DNA of 64,000 bases from Aalborg-AAW-1 sp964458335 (GTDB lineage: Bacteria > Patescibacteriota > Gracilibacteria > Absconditabacterales > Absconditicoccaceae), in NCBI GenBank assembly GCA_964458335.1, contig CAYWIJ010000003.1:1-64000 (forward strand), read 5' to 3'. The position numbers were made by a program, and so were the translations under genes. Of this stretch, positions 8,798-17,731 are shown piece after piece. The notes below the pieces were generated by a model. The model was given only the letters and a program-made list of their open reading frames with translations, made no database searches and was not told where the DNA came from. Within the stretch, counting starts at the first letter, position 1, and each line of letters begins with the position of its first letter.

Positions 8798-10189
8798 TTA
8801 AGAATAAGATTTTATTTGTGTAATATTCAGATTTTCTAAAGACAATTTAATCTCATCTAAAGTTTTATTTGTAAATAAATTACTGTCTACAACTAATATT
8901 AATTTATCTGAACTCCTTGTTAAAGCAACATATAATTTTTTCCAGATTTTATTATGTTTATTTTTAGTCGGAATTTCACGCAATAAATATTGATACATTG
9001 TTTGATTTAAAATGAATAGACATATATCAGATTCAAGTCCTTTAACAGCATCAATACTTGATATAACGAAGTCAGTAGTATTTGAGTGTTGTTTATTATC
9101 ACTTAATAATCCTATGAATTCAGCATATTCACTTTTGTCATATTGAATTCTATATTTTTTATAAAAAGTTCTAATAATTACAACCGGTTCCAAATAATTT
9201 AAATCATCTTGTATCTTAAGTTCCACCGACTTTATAAATAAATCAAAGTCCTGTTTGTTGGATTCCTCCCAGAGTTTTAATTTCTCTATTATTGAGACAG
9301 GTAAATAAAGTTCTTTCTGTAAATGAGTATTATAATTTCTTTCCTTTTTCTCAATATAAATTAATTTATTTTGTGTCTTATAGTAATTCAAGATATTTTC
9401 GAATTCAGGAATATCATTAGATAAATAAAATATTTCTCCTTCTTTTCCCTCAAAATGAGTCTGTTCTTGTCCGGTAGGACAAAATAAATTTGAAATGTCT
9501 AAAATTTTATTAGGTATTCTTCGAGTTAAATTTTCAATCTGTAAAAAACTAAAATTTTCATCATTAATTTTCTCATTAATAAAATTTTCAAAATCCTGAG
9601 GGTATTTTATTGCTTGTTTTGGATCGCCAATAATATGAACATCAATATTATTCTTGCCTAAAATTTCAAATACTTTCAAAGCATCAGAATCTAAATCTTG
9701 AGCTTCATCAATAAATATATGGCTGATTTTAGAACATATATGATTAATTACAATATTAACTTTCTGCTTTTTACCTTTGTTTGAATGAAGACTATTAGTT
9801 TTGTCAATAAGTCTTTTAGCAATATTGAATACATCTTCATTGTGTATAATGTTTTTTGCTTTTAATTGAGATTTTTTTGCGTTTTTATATCTGCTTTCAT
9901 CAGGAAGTTTAAAGGATATTGCTTTATTGTAGTAATTTGAAAGTATAAATTTTGAATAAGGGAAAATGATTTCATTCAACAAAAAGCTATGTACGGTTTC
10001 AACGATTATATTATAAGGTATGTATCCTAATTTTTCATTAATTGTATTGGATATTTTTCTTTTTGCAGAATTTGTATAAGTAATTGCGTAGATAACTTTA
10101 TCTGGAAACTTATTTGAGCAATCAATTAATTTTTCAGAAAGACCATAGGTTTTACCGGCACCTGCTCCCGAAATTTTTACTTCAATCAT
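8798..10189 (-). CDS. gajB: UvrD-like helicase, Gabija GajB-like
   Basis: A 463-aa superfamily 1 helicase. Walker A is the short GAGAGKT at residues 8-14, then TYTNSAKRKI (motif Ia region), motif II FIDEAQD near residue 157, GDPKQAIKYP (motif III), and YVALTRSSDKL near residue 420 (motif VI). Length fits GajB (about 490 aa). The start ATG overlaps the stop of the upstream OLD-family nuclease by four bases (ATGA), so both are translated together. OLD nuclease plus UvrD helicase in this order is the Gabija anti-phage layout. The four-base overlap relies on UGA as a stop. Confidence 0.8.
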   Translation of the reverse strand: MIEVKISGAGAGKTYGLSEKLIDCSNKFPDKVIYAITYTNSAKRKISNTINEKLGYIPYNIIVETVHSFLLNEIIFPYSKFILSNYYNKAISFKLPDESRYKNAKKSQLKAKNIIHNEDVFNIAKRLIDKTNSLHSNKGKKQKVNIVINHICSKISHIFIDEAQDLDSDALKVFEILGKNNIDVHIIGDPKQAIKYPQDFENFINEKINDENFSFLQIENLTRRIPNKILDISNLFCPTGQEQTHFEGKEGEIFYLSNDIPEFENILNYYKTQNKLIYIEKKERNYNTHLQKELYLPVSIIEKLKLWEESNKQDFDLFIKSVELKIQDDLNYLEPVVIIRTFYKKYRIQYDKSEYAEFIGLLSDNKQHSNTTDFVISSIDAVKGLESDICLFILNQTMYQYLLREIPTKNKHNKIWKKLYVALTRSSDKLILVVDSNLFTNKTLDEIKLSLENLNITQIKSYS

Positions 10190-11865
10190 TTTCTAATCGA
10201 TTCTAATACCTCTTTTATGTGTTGAGGTAATTCAATATTGATTTTATCGTCTTGAATTCCATAACATAATTCCAACATATTATTTGCTTTACTATCTTTC
10301 AGAAAATCTATTATCTCAGTTTCATCATTGTTAATTGTGAAGAAATCAGAAATAGTTTTACAATTATCATTTGTTTTTACTAAATCATCTTCAAGAGTAT
10401 AATTTTCGGTAGTTCTAACAAAAATGGTTTTAGCGTTATCATAAGCAGAATGTTCATTTTTTGCATTTTCTTGATTATCAAAATCTCTTATAACTCCAAT
10501 TTTTTTGTTACTATCAGAATTGAGTATAATCCATAAATTGAGAAAAGTCTTAAATCCTTTTTGACCAATACTTAAAACATCAATATTATTCAATTCATTA
10601 GATTTTGAAAGAAAAGTATTAATTAACATTTCTTCTGTTGTTCCCTCGACTAAAATAATTCTGTTAGAAAATAAAAGTTTCAAAATATCAAAATTTGGTC
10701 TTTTTGATAAATAATCTACAATTTCTTTTTCGACATTATTAAATGAAACACATTTATTACCGGATAAAGCAATCACATTGCTAAACTGTAATTTATTAAT
10801 TACTTCCGGTTTATGACTTGTTATAATTGCTTGAAATAAAGATTGAGAATTAACTACACTTTTGTTAATATAATCAATAATAAAATTTAAATTATTTGTG
10901 CTTAAATGTGCTTCGGGTTCTTCAATACAATTAATGCTAAAGTTTGATTTATTATCTTTGAAATGCTGAAAGAAAAGTAATATATAGATTAGATTCCTTT
11001 GTCCTAATCCTTTTTGATATAAATACTCATTTCCATAACCAAGCGTAATATTAGAGAGAATATTCTTTAGGTTAGCCAAATTAGGGATACAATCAATTAG
11101 TTCGATGAAGTCTTTCATATCCGGAAAACTTGCATCGTGGGTGAAAATTTTTTTGAAATTCTCCTGTTCCTTTATACTTTTAAAAAAATCATTATAAGCG
11201 TTATAAATTTTGACTTTTTCCACTTCGCTTAATTTACTTTCTAATAGTCTAGTTAAAATACTATTAGATTTCATAGTTTTAGAGTCTGAAAAATCATCTC
11301 GCTCAGCATAGATATTATTAATGTTAATATGTTTAAGTTCTGCAAAAGGAATTGTTTTGTAATTATTTGTCGATATTATGCTTGAGTCATAAAGTTCAGT
11401 GGGAAGCATAAACTGAAAATCAGTTAGGTTCTCATCAAAATCTTTTATTTGTTCTTTACAAGAATCTACTAAATCATTTTCATTAGTGGGTTTAAATATG
11501 TATTGTATTTCATAGGTAACTACGCCATCTACTTCATTCAGCCACTTACTTACAATAGCAAGAGATAAATCATCTTTTGTAATCTCATCAAATCTTATTG
11601 TAACTCTTACTTCAGGAATGGTGTATGCTTCATTCTTTTTTAAAGAGAGATAGAATTGTTTTACTGATTCAAAATTTATATCAGAATAGGAAAGTCTTTT
11701 CGAAGAATATTCCAACTCATTATTATTTAGCACTAATTTGAGAGCATTAATGAAATTTGATTTTCCACAATCGTTTTCTCCTATAATAATGGAAAATTTC
11801 GACAATGGAACTTCAATATTTTGAAAATTTCTATAATTTTCTATTCTCACATAATTTATATACAT
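10186..11865 (-). CDS. gajA: OLD-family ATPase/TOPRIM nuclease, Gabija GajA-like
   Basis: A 559-aa protein. The N-terminal ABC-type ATPase has Walker A GENDCGKS near residue 30, a signature-like stretch YLYQKGLGQRN, and Walker B INCIEEPEAHLS. A C-terminal TOPRIM domain has ILVEGTTEE near residue 405 and the acidic GVIRDFDNQEN near residue 460. GajA proteins have this size and order; they nick DNA when nucleotide is depleted by phage replication. It ends AAA-TGA, overlapping the gajB ATG. If UGA were glycine it would gain only three residues before TAA. Confidence 0.82.
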   Translation of the reverse strand: MYINYVRIENYRNFQNIEVPLSKFSIIIGENDCGKSNFINALKLVLNNNELEYSSKRLSYSDINFESVKQFYLSLKKNEAYTIPEVRVTIRFDEITKDDLSLAIVSKWLNEVDGVVTYEIQYIFKPTNENDLVDSCKEQIKDFDENLTDFQFMLPTELYDSSIISTNNYKTIPFAELKHININNIYAERDDFSDSKTMKSNSILTRLLESKLSEVEKVKIYNAYNDFFKSIKEQENFKKIFTHDASFPDMKDFIELIDCIPNLANLKNILSNITLGYGNEYLYQKGLGQRNLIYILLFFQHFKDNKSNFSINCIEEPEAHLSTNNLNFIIDYINKSVVNSQSLFQAIITSHKPEVINKLQFSNVIALSGNKCVSFNNVEKEIVDYLSKRPNFDILKLLFSNRIILVEGTTEEMLINTFLSKSNELNNIDVLSIGQKGFKTFLNLWIILNSDSNKKIGVIRDFDNQENAKNEHSAYDNAKTIFVRTTENYTLEDDLVKTNDNCKTISDFFTINNDETEIIDFLKDSKANNMLELCYGIQDDKINIELPQHIKEVLESIRK

Positions 11866-11889
11866 AAAGTATTTTTAGTTTTTAATAAT

Positions 11890-13020
11890 TTAATGGCTTC
11901 TTACTTGAAGCAAATCTTTAATATCAAAAGGCAAAAGTTTTCTTCTTAAATCTCCTTTATTTTTAAAAATTCTTCCAATTTGATATGTTTTTTCAATATA
12001 ATCCGAGTTTTCAATATTCCATTCAGAACTACCTTTTTTGTTATAAGTAAGTACTCTTATTGATTTACATTTACTATTGTTAAAAATTTCACTTAATAAT
12101 GTTCTGTCGGATAAGCCACAAGAATGCCCCATAATTATGACATCATAATTATTACTATCAACAAACTCCAGTAATTTTTGATAGTTATGTGTTCTTAAAT
12201 ATCTATATGTTTTTACAAACTCCAAGCATTCATTATACTTTTCAAGTGTTTCAAAGTTAGTTGAGTTTTCATCTCCATAACCAAATATTATTGGATTTTC
12301 TCTATCGTTTAGTTTTCCATGAATATTAATAACTTTAACAGATTTAACAGATTTTTGTATCTCTGAAACATAATCCTCTATTGTAGAAGTATAATTGAAA
12401 TTTAAAAAAAGTATTGACTCTGGTCTGCTTTCAGAATTAAGTTTTGTTTCATTATTATATAAATTTTGCGTTATTTGTTCAAATAAAGGTTGTTTTCTGA
12501 AAAAAATATTTCTATCACTTAAAAAATCATCCTCAATTTTAGTAAGATAGGTATGTAATAAATCTTGTATAAATTGAAATTGCTCGTTAAGTTTATTTAT
12601 TTCTTTTATTTCTCCTTTAGTTGAAAAATTACATAAAAGATTATAGTATTCATTTTCAACATCAACCCAATTATAGCTGTCACAAAAATTTAATATAATA
12701 TCAAGAAGGTCTGTTTTTATTAATATTGAAAATTCGTATTGAGGTTTATTATATATAGTTAAATTTGTAATAGGTTGATTAGGGTTTTCTTTGAGTGAGA
12801 TAAAATCTTTTATACCCCATTGATTGATTTCTTTGTTTAAATGCTCTGGAGTAGTATATGTATTATATTTTGAAACTCTTATCAATTTATCTTCAAATTG
12901 TTTAAATTTTTTTGCATTTGATGTTGCTGTTCTAAGGTAATCCAAAACGAAATCTTTATAGGAAGTTTTCATTCTGTGAGCTAAATCAAATCCATTTCCA
13001 ATTAATACAATTCTATTCAT
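11890..13020 (-). CDS. AbiH-family abortive-infection protein
   Basis: A 376-aa protein starting MNRIVLIGNGFDLAHRMKTS, the N-terminal signature of the AbiH family (phage abortive infection, first described in lactococci). A late motif NYDVIIMGHSCGLSDRTLL also fits. The molecular activity of AbiH is not known. It lies 24 bases upstream of gajA on the same strand and two bases after the SH3-like gene, suggesting one transcript. Confidence 0.8.
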   Translation of the reverse strand: MNRIVLIGNGFDLAHRMKTSYKDFVLDYLRTATSNAKKFKQFEDKLIRVSKYNTYTTPEHLNKEINQWGIKDFISLKENPNQPITNLTIYNKPQYEFSILIKTDLLDIILNFCDSYNWVDVENEYYNLLCNFSTKGEIKEINKLNEQFQFIQDLLHTYLTKIEDDFLSDRNIFFRKQPLFEQITQNLYNNETKLNSESRPESILFLNFNYTSTIEDYVSEIQKSVKSVKVINIHGKLNDRENPIIFGYGDENSTNFETLEKYNECLEFVKTYRYLRTHNYQKLLEFVDSNNYDVIIMGHSCGLSDRTLLSEIFNNSKCKSIRVLTYNKKGSSEWNIENSDYIEKTYQIGRIFKNKGDLRRKLLPFDIKDLLQVRSH

Positions 13021-13022
13021 TT

Positions 13023-14018
13023 TTAATCATTAAAATTAGTATTGTTGATAAGCATATAACCAACAATTGCATCTTGATTATTCTCTGGTAAAATAGCAAT
13101 ACAGCAGTATTTTTTTCTTACTTCTAATATTTTTATTTTTTGTCCTTTCTTGATTTGACCTATTCTTTTTGAATTTTTATCCGGTTTTAAAAATACATCT
13201 GATAATCTTAGACATCTATAGTTATTTGTAGAAATTATATTGTCTGCATTTTGACTTAATGCTTCAAGTCTTTTGTCAATATTATTTACCTTTTTATTCG
13301 TCTCTGAAATTAGTTTTTCATTTTTCTCATTTAAAGGGTTATAAAAAAGTGCAATAAATCCTATAACAGTCATGAAGTTTATAATAATATTAAGCCATTT
13401 ATCTTTTTTCGTAGGCTTTAAAGCATTAACTTCTTGTTGCAAACTTGATAAAGAGTCATTTATTTGTAATAAATAAGCACGTATATTATTATCTCCTTTT
13501 TCTATGAAATTCTCTGAAACCACATTCATTCTATTGGTAACAGTAGTTATAATTTCTAATTCCTCAACATCATTATCATCTGTTACTTCTACATTTTTCA
13601 AAAATGATTTAGTTATTTCAGAAATTGCAGGTAGGATGGGATTGAATCCTTTAAATAGTTTTGCATTATAACTTTTAGTTAATAATTCAATATTGCTTTT
13701 AAGAATGAATTGTGATCTACTGAAAACTTCTACTTGTCTATTAATATTCTCAGTTATGCCGGTGATATTCTTCAATGACATTAATGATCTTTCAATACTT
13801 TTATATGATTCATTTTGAAAACTTTTTGACCATGAATCATTAATAATCATATTAATCTTTTTTTGGTGATCCAAAATATCTAAAGTACCAAACTTGTTTT
13901 TAACATTATATTGAGATTCAGCAAATTTTAATAATGCAGAATTACTTCCAAAAGCTAATTCCATTAATTGTTTTCTTTTTTCATTTTCCTTGGCTAAAAA
14001 CTCAAGTGTATTTATCAT
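13023..14018 (-). CDS. Membrane protein with C-terminal SH3-like domain
   Basis: About 331 aa. The N-terminal two thirds are helical and coiled, followed by one membrane segment near residue 220 (IIINFMTVIGFIALFYN) and a short coiled coil. The last ~70 residues (LRLSDVFLKPDKNSKRIGQI, GYMLINN) resemble a bacterial SH3 domain. I chose the ATG at 14018; a TTG at 14045 is also in frame but lies in a direct repeat. Next gene downstream is the AbiH-like gene at two bases. Role unknown; placement in a defence island suggests a sensor or membrane-acting part. Confidence 0.65.
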   Translation of the reverse strand: MINTLEFLAKENEKRKQLMELAFGSNSALLKFAESQYNVKNKFGTLDILDHQKKINMIINDSWSKSFQNESYKSIERSLMSLKNITGITENINRQVEVFSRSQFILKSNIELLTKSYNAKLFKGFNPILPAISEITKSFLKNVEVTDDNDVEELEIITTVTNRMNVVSENFIEKGDNNIRAYLLQINDSLSSLQQEVNALKPTKKDKWLNIIINFMTVIGFIALFYNPLNEKNEKLISETNKKVNNIDKRLEALSQNADNIISTNNYRCLRLSDVFLKPDKNSKRIGQIKKGQKIKILEVRKKYCCIAILPENNQDAIVGYMLINNTNFND

Positions 14019-14038
14019 ATGGTGTAAATCAATTTGGC

Positions 14039-14075
14039 TTTTCAAATTTATGAAATTTAAGTCTTTATTCTAAAA
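14039..14075. repeat. Direct repeat copy 1 beside the pentapeptide gene
   Basis: The stretch ttttcaaatttatgaaattt followed by aagtctttattctaaa recurs with few differences at 15740-15776, in the same orientation. The two copies flank the pentapeptide-repeat gene. Confidence 0.6.
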
Positions 14076-14180
14076 CTAATTAAAGCCCAACTTTTCCAAT
14101 CTTTTTCATAAAATATTGCCCATACTATTCTGTGAAACTTCTACTTTTTGTAAAATTTTATTACTTTGATTTAGAGTTAT

Positions 14181-15566
14181 TTAAGTTTTTCCATATTTTC
14201 TGAATGATTGAATAGTTTCATAAGCACCATAAGTAATTGCAATTTTCCCAATAATAAAGAATAAATATTGATACCATTTTTCAATATTATTATCTTCAAA
14301 AGGACTATTAAAATTGGGTATAATTAAAAATTTAAAGTATCCCAGCCAAAATCTATTTTCAATTATTACATCTTTAAGGTCTCTCGAACCGAACACAAGC
14401 AAATATAGGATTAGATAAAAAACCAAACCATACACTAAAGTAAATGCCAAACCTTTTATCCAATTTGTATTATAGTCTGATGTAACTTTATTTAGCCAAA
14501 GTATTACTCTGCTACCTCTTTTATTTTTATCTTTATTTAATGATTTTCTGTACAACTCAAATTCATATTTTTTGAATTCCAGATAATCTATTTTATTCTC
14601 TGCTTTAAGAAGCTGAGTTTTAATTGTTCTCACTGTGTTTAAATCCAAATCATTTTTAGCAGAAATCTGAATATTATTAAAATATGCAATTTTTTCAAAA
14701 TGGGTTCTATTGAATTTTACTTTTTCAAAAGTAGTATTTTGAAAGGAAACAATTTCTCTAAAAAATGATGAATCAACTTTAAGAGAATAGAGTTCAGAAT
14801 TATCAAAATAAACATATTTATTAAAATTACATTGCTCTATTTTAAAAGAAGTTTTATTAGCACCTCTTGTCTTTTCAAAATTACAATTACCCAAAAAATC
14901 ATTATTTTCTATTAGAATTTCATTTCCAAAATCTGATTCTTTTGTATCTAGGTTGTTAAAAGTACATTTCCTTATTGAAAAATAATTCAGGATAGTATTT
15001 CTCCAAAATTGTGTATCCCCATTGAAAATAGTTTCTTTAATGTGCAACATTTTGATTTTGTTCATATTCATCATAACAGAATCAAATTGGCTTTCATTTA
15101 TATTTAATACATTGGTAATTACATTTAATCGAATATCAAGATTAGGTTTAATACTTTGCAGATTAGAAATTAATAAATTGCTTATTAGATTATAATTATT
15201 TGGAGTTCCCGCGATAGAAATACTTTCAATTTCTGAACTTGTGATATAAAATAATCTTGAAGTAATTTTTACATTCTGAAGAATTACCTGATAAAGCTTA
15301 CAATCCTTTATAACTAAATCATTCTCGATTTCGCAGTCCTTAAAAGACAAAGAATGAAAATCAATTTTATTTTCATTAGAGTTATCAAAATCATAAAAAT
15401 CAATTCTTTCACCATTAAAAATGCAATTACGAAACTCATAAGATTTCCTTGAAATATCTATTGATATGCTTTCGGAAAGAGTAATTGCATAATCTTCTAT
15501 GATTAGACTTTGATTTTCAAAATTATTTAGTAGCTTTTCAAAATCGTTTTTATTTATTGGTATCAT
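14181..15566 (-). CDS. Pentapeptide-repeat-like membrane protein
   Basis: A 461-aa protein. Residues ~35-300 show five-residue periodic units with Phe/Leu or Asn at the centre (FRNCIFNGE, FNNLDTKE, FENTRGANKTSF-like units, FQNTTFEKVKFNRTHF), the pattern of a right-handed quadrilateral helix. Two or three membrane segments follow at the C terminus (FTLVYGLVFYLILYLLVFG; YLFFIIGKIAITYGAY). This architecture occurs in membrane-bound effectors of defence loci, but no function is proven. It ends in TAA. It lies 136 bases upstream of the SH3-like gene on the same strand. Confidence 0.7.
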   Translation of the reverse strand: MIPINKNDFEKLLNNFENQSLIIEDYAITLSESISIDISRKSYEFRNCIFNGERIDFYDFDNSNENKIDFHSLSFKDCEIENDLVIKDCKLYQVILQNVKITSRLFYITSSEIESISIAGTPNNYNLISNLLISNLQSIKPNLDIRLNVITNVLNINESQFDSVMMNMNKIKMLHIKETIFNGDTQFWRNTILNYFSIRKCTFNNLDTKESDFGNEILIENNDFLGNCNFEKTRGANKTSFKIEQCNFNKYVYFDNSELYSLKVDSSFFREIVSFQNTTFEKVKFNRTHFEKIAYFNNIQISAKNDLDLNTVRTIKTQLLKAENKIDYLEFKKYEFELYRKSLNKDKNKRGSRVILWLNKVTSDYNTNWIKGLAFTLVYGLVFYLILYLLVFGSRDLKDVIIENRFWLGYFKFLIIPNFNSPFEDNNIEKWYQYLFFIIGKIAITYGAYETIQSFRKYGKT

Positions 15567-15739
15567 AACAATTATTCTAAACTTATGTCTTTCTTATAAT
15601 AGATCAACTAATTTTTCAGAGTGGGTAACATAATATTGTTGATGTTTTTTAGGAGTTAAATTACTCAAAAACGAATAAGAATATTTACAAAAAAACTAAA
15701 AATTACAGCTAATGAACTAAAATTTTGTAATCCATTGGG

Positions 15740-15776
15740 TTTTCAAATTTATGAAATTTTAAGTTTTTATTTTAAA
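15740..15776. repeat. Direct repeat copy 2 beside the pentapeptide gene
   Basis: Second copy of the 36-37-bp repeat at 14039. The gap 15567-16000 otherwise holds a weak open frame ending DRLAGYVLNELADYVNA (stop at 15919) that looks like a fragment of a longer gene, and A/T-rich DNA. Confidence 0.55.
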
Positions 15777-16000
15777 GCTCATTGAAGTGATAAATAATTT
15801 TTGATTTGATTCATCAAAAAGCCGTCTTACCGATTTATTTCAAATGGGGCAATATCTTTATTACGACAGATTAGCTGGATATGTGTTGAATGAATTAGCA
15901 GATTATGTGAATGCATAATCTGTTTTTATGAAAACCTCTTGCAATTCATCAAAATATGATTATAAATATCATCAGAATTTATTTTAATAATTTCATAATA

Positions 16001-16255
16001 ATGCTTCAAGAACAAATCATATCTATGACTGATCTTAGATATAAAACCAAATCAATCATTGAATCTTTAAGCAGATGACCAAAATATGTATTGCTCAACA
16101 ATAAACTCGAAGCCGTGATTTTAACACCTGCTGAATACGAACATTTCAGACAGCTTCAAAGAGTTGAAGAAATGAATATGGAAGTTGAAGAAGCGGTGAA
16201 ATCAGGAAAATCCTATAATAATGGTAAAGATTTAATTGATGACCTGCTCAGATAA
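16001..16255 (+). CDS. Phd/YefM-type antitoxin, read with UGA = Gly
   Basis: An 84-aa protein if the UGA at codon 28 is glycine: ...IESLSR-G-PKYVLLNNKL, then EAVILTPAEYEHF, which matches the antitoxin core in which a glycine or basic residue precedes the V-L-x-x-x-x-x-A-V-I-L-T-P-x-E-Y motif. With the standard code the gene breaks in two. The TAA stop overlaps the ATG of the toxin gene (TAATG), so the two are coupled. Flanking DNA on both sides reads with the standard code, which makes this pair an island. Confidence 0.8.
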
Positions 16256-16524
16256 TGCCACTTCAGTTGAAAACGACTTCCACGTTCAAGAAGCAATTAA
16301 AAAAATATCAATATGTACCTAAGGTTCTCAAGAAACTCAATGAATGTCTTGACGAATTGGTCACTTGAGATCTTCGTCCGATATGGAATGCTCATCAGCT
16401 ACAAGGTAACTACAAATGATATTGTGAATTGCATCTTTTTCCTGATGTTTTATTGGTCTACACCATAAAAGATAATTTCTGCATCTTATCCCAGATTGGA
16501 AGCCATTCAGAGCTATTTGGATAA
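16255..16524 (+). CDS. YafQ/RelE-type mRNA-interferase toxin, UGA = Gly
   Basis: An 89-aa protein with two in-frame UGA codons, both at glycine positions of the family: LVT-G-DLRPIWNAHQLQ and GNYK-G-YCELHLFPDVLLVY. The end, LSQIGSHSELFG, is the usual YafQ end with its conserved His and C-terminal Phe. YafQ toxins cut mRNA on the ribosome and are neutralised by the small partner encoded just upstream. With the standard code the gene would be dead at residue 38. Confidence 0.85.
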
Positions 16525-16593
16525 TCACAAATTATTTTTACGGAGAGGTTGATTATATGAGATAGGAGTTGTAGAAAGCTCCTTCTTTAAACA

Positions 16594-16630
16594 TAAAAAA
16601 ACCATTATCTCGTTCGAAATAATGGTCTGT
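16594..16630. terminator. Hairpin terminator between convergent genes
   Basis: ACCATTAT (16601-16608) pairs with ATAATGGT (16619-16626), with A-rich and T-containing flanks. It lies after the toxin gene and before the end of the minus-strand gene at 16649. Confidence 0.6.
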
Positions 16631-16648
16631 CATAATACAGTGTTAATT

Positions 16649-17245
16649 TTATACATAGCTTGTCAATTTTGTTGTTCTTTCCCTTACATTTCCTTTTTCA
16701 TCAAATTTTTCTGTGACTTTGGACTTTACGGGTTTTTTTTCGCTTGTTTCAGCAATAAGTTTATATTTCCTTAATTGATGTAAAAATTGCTTTAACTTTT
16801 TCCAATCCAATTTTTTCTTACCCTTGTCCTTTTTATATTTTTTATCTCCTTTTTTCTTCTTCCGAAATAATTTATTCCACCATTTTTGAAATTTCGTATC
16901 ATAGATAAGTGCGAGATGATGTTTGACTATGTCTATAAAGTTGTTATACAATGAGTTACCAAAATTATAGATAGTTGCCAATCTCTTTTTGATACCAACA
17001 ATATATCCCCAGACAGCTGTTGCCTCAATTGCTATTTTAGAGCGGAACCGTTCTTTTACTGTGTGAAGTTCATCAATTTTGAGGCAATAGGATAGAGTTT
17101 TCGCCTTAGCCGAATTAAAAAATGTTATAAAAAAACTGATAAAAATAATTCTACGAATCGTTCTATACGCAGTAGTAGCGTTTACATACTTCAAAAAAAC
17201 CTGAGTGAAAGACTCAGGTGGGGCGAAAGTAGATGTTGTTTTCAT
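16649..17245 (-). CDS. Hypothetical basic protein
   Basis: A 198-aa protein. There is one hydrophobic stretch near residue 30 (IIFISFFITFFNSAKAK), which could be a signal or anchor, then a strongly basic Lys-rich region (FRKKKKGDKKYKKDKGKKK) at about residues 130-150. I do not recognise it. The start at 17245 was chosen because the upstream extension is only A/T-rich hydrophobic sequence. Its leader is repeated in inverted form at 17382-17410. No UGA codons, so its code is undecided. Confidence 0.5.
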   Translation of the reverse strand: MKTTSTFAPPESFTQVFLKYVNATTAYRTIRRIIFISFFITFFNSAKAKTLSYCLKIDELHTVKERFRSKIAIEATAVWGYIVGIKKRLATIYNFGNSLYNNFIDIVKHHLALIYDTKFQKWWNKLFRKKKKGDKKYKKDKGKKKLDWKKLKQFLHQLRKYKLIAETSEKKPVKSKVTEKFDEKGNVRERTTKLTSYV

Positions 17246-17410
17246 AATAATTGTGTTTAAATTAATATCTTTAATTAGGTCGTGATACAAATATAATGAT
17301 AATTCTTTATAAAACAAAAAAAAGAATGGGTAAAATAAACCCATTCCTTATAATTTTCGTCATAAATGCTTAAGAAAAAATACGACCTAATTCAAAAACA
17401 CAATTATTAT
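17244..17410. repeat. Inverted pair of leader sequences
   Basis: The reverse complement of 17244-17283 (acgacctaat ... aacacaattattat) recurs at 17382-17410. Both copies lead into an ATG: the minus-strand gene (ATGAAAACA) and a short plus-strand frame at 17410 (ATGACGAAATTT, which ends after about 16 codons). A hairpin lies between them (GAATGGG at 17324, CCCATTC at 17340-17346), with T-rich flanks, and may act as a terminator. The rest of 17411-17731 shows nothing that I can name. Confidence 0.45.
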
Positions 17411-17731
17411 GACGAAATTTATCATAAAGATTTTCTTTCGTACAGCAATATGAAAATAAAATTTAGTCTGGTGGTTTAGTGAATTTTATGTATAATAAAG
17501 AAAGCGAAAATAAAAAACCGCACAGAACGTGGACTGTCGCGGTCAGATTATAATTTCTTTCTTTTTGGTTAATATGTAAACTTCTATGGTTCATCTTCGT
17601 ATCATCTAGTCTTTTATCTTACAATAAAGATATAGAGATTTTTCGTACACGAATATACAACAATAATTTGAATTATGCAAATCAATGAGTAAATAATAAC
17701 TTTTGCTGTGTAAATAGATAAAAGTATTGAT

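Noticed and set aside
15840..15919. Short protein-like stretch DRLAGYVLNELADYVNA
   Set aside because: Too short to call a gene; may be a fragment of a longer one, mentioned only in the repeat note.
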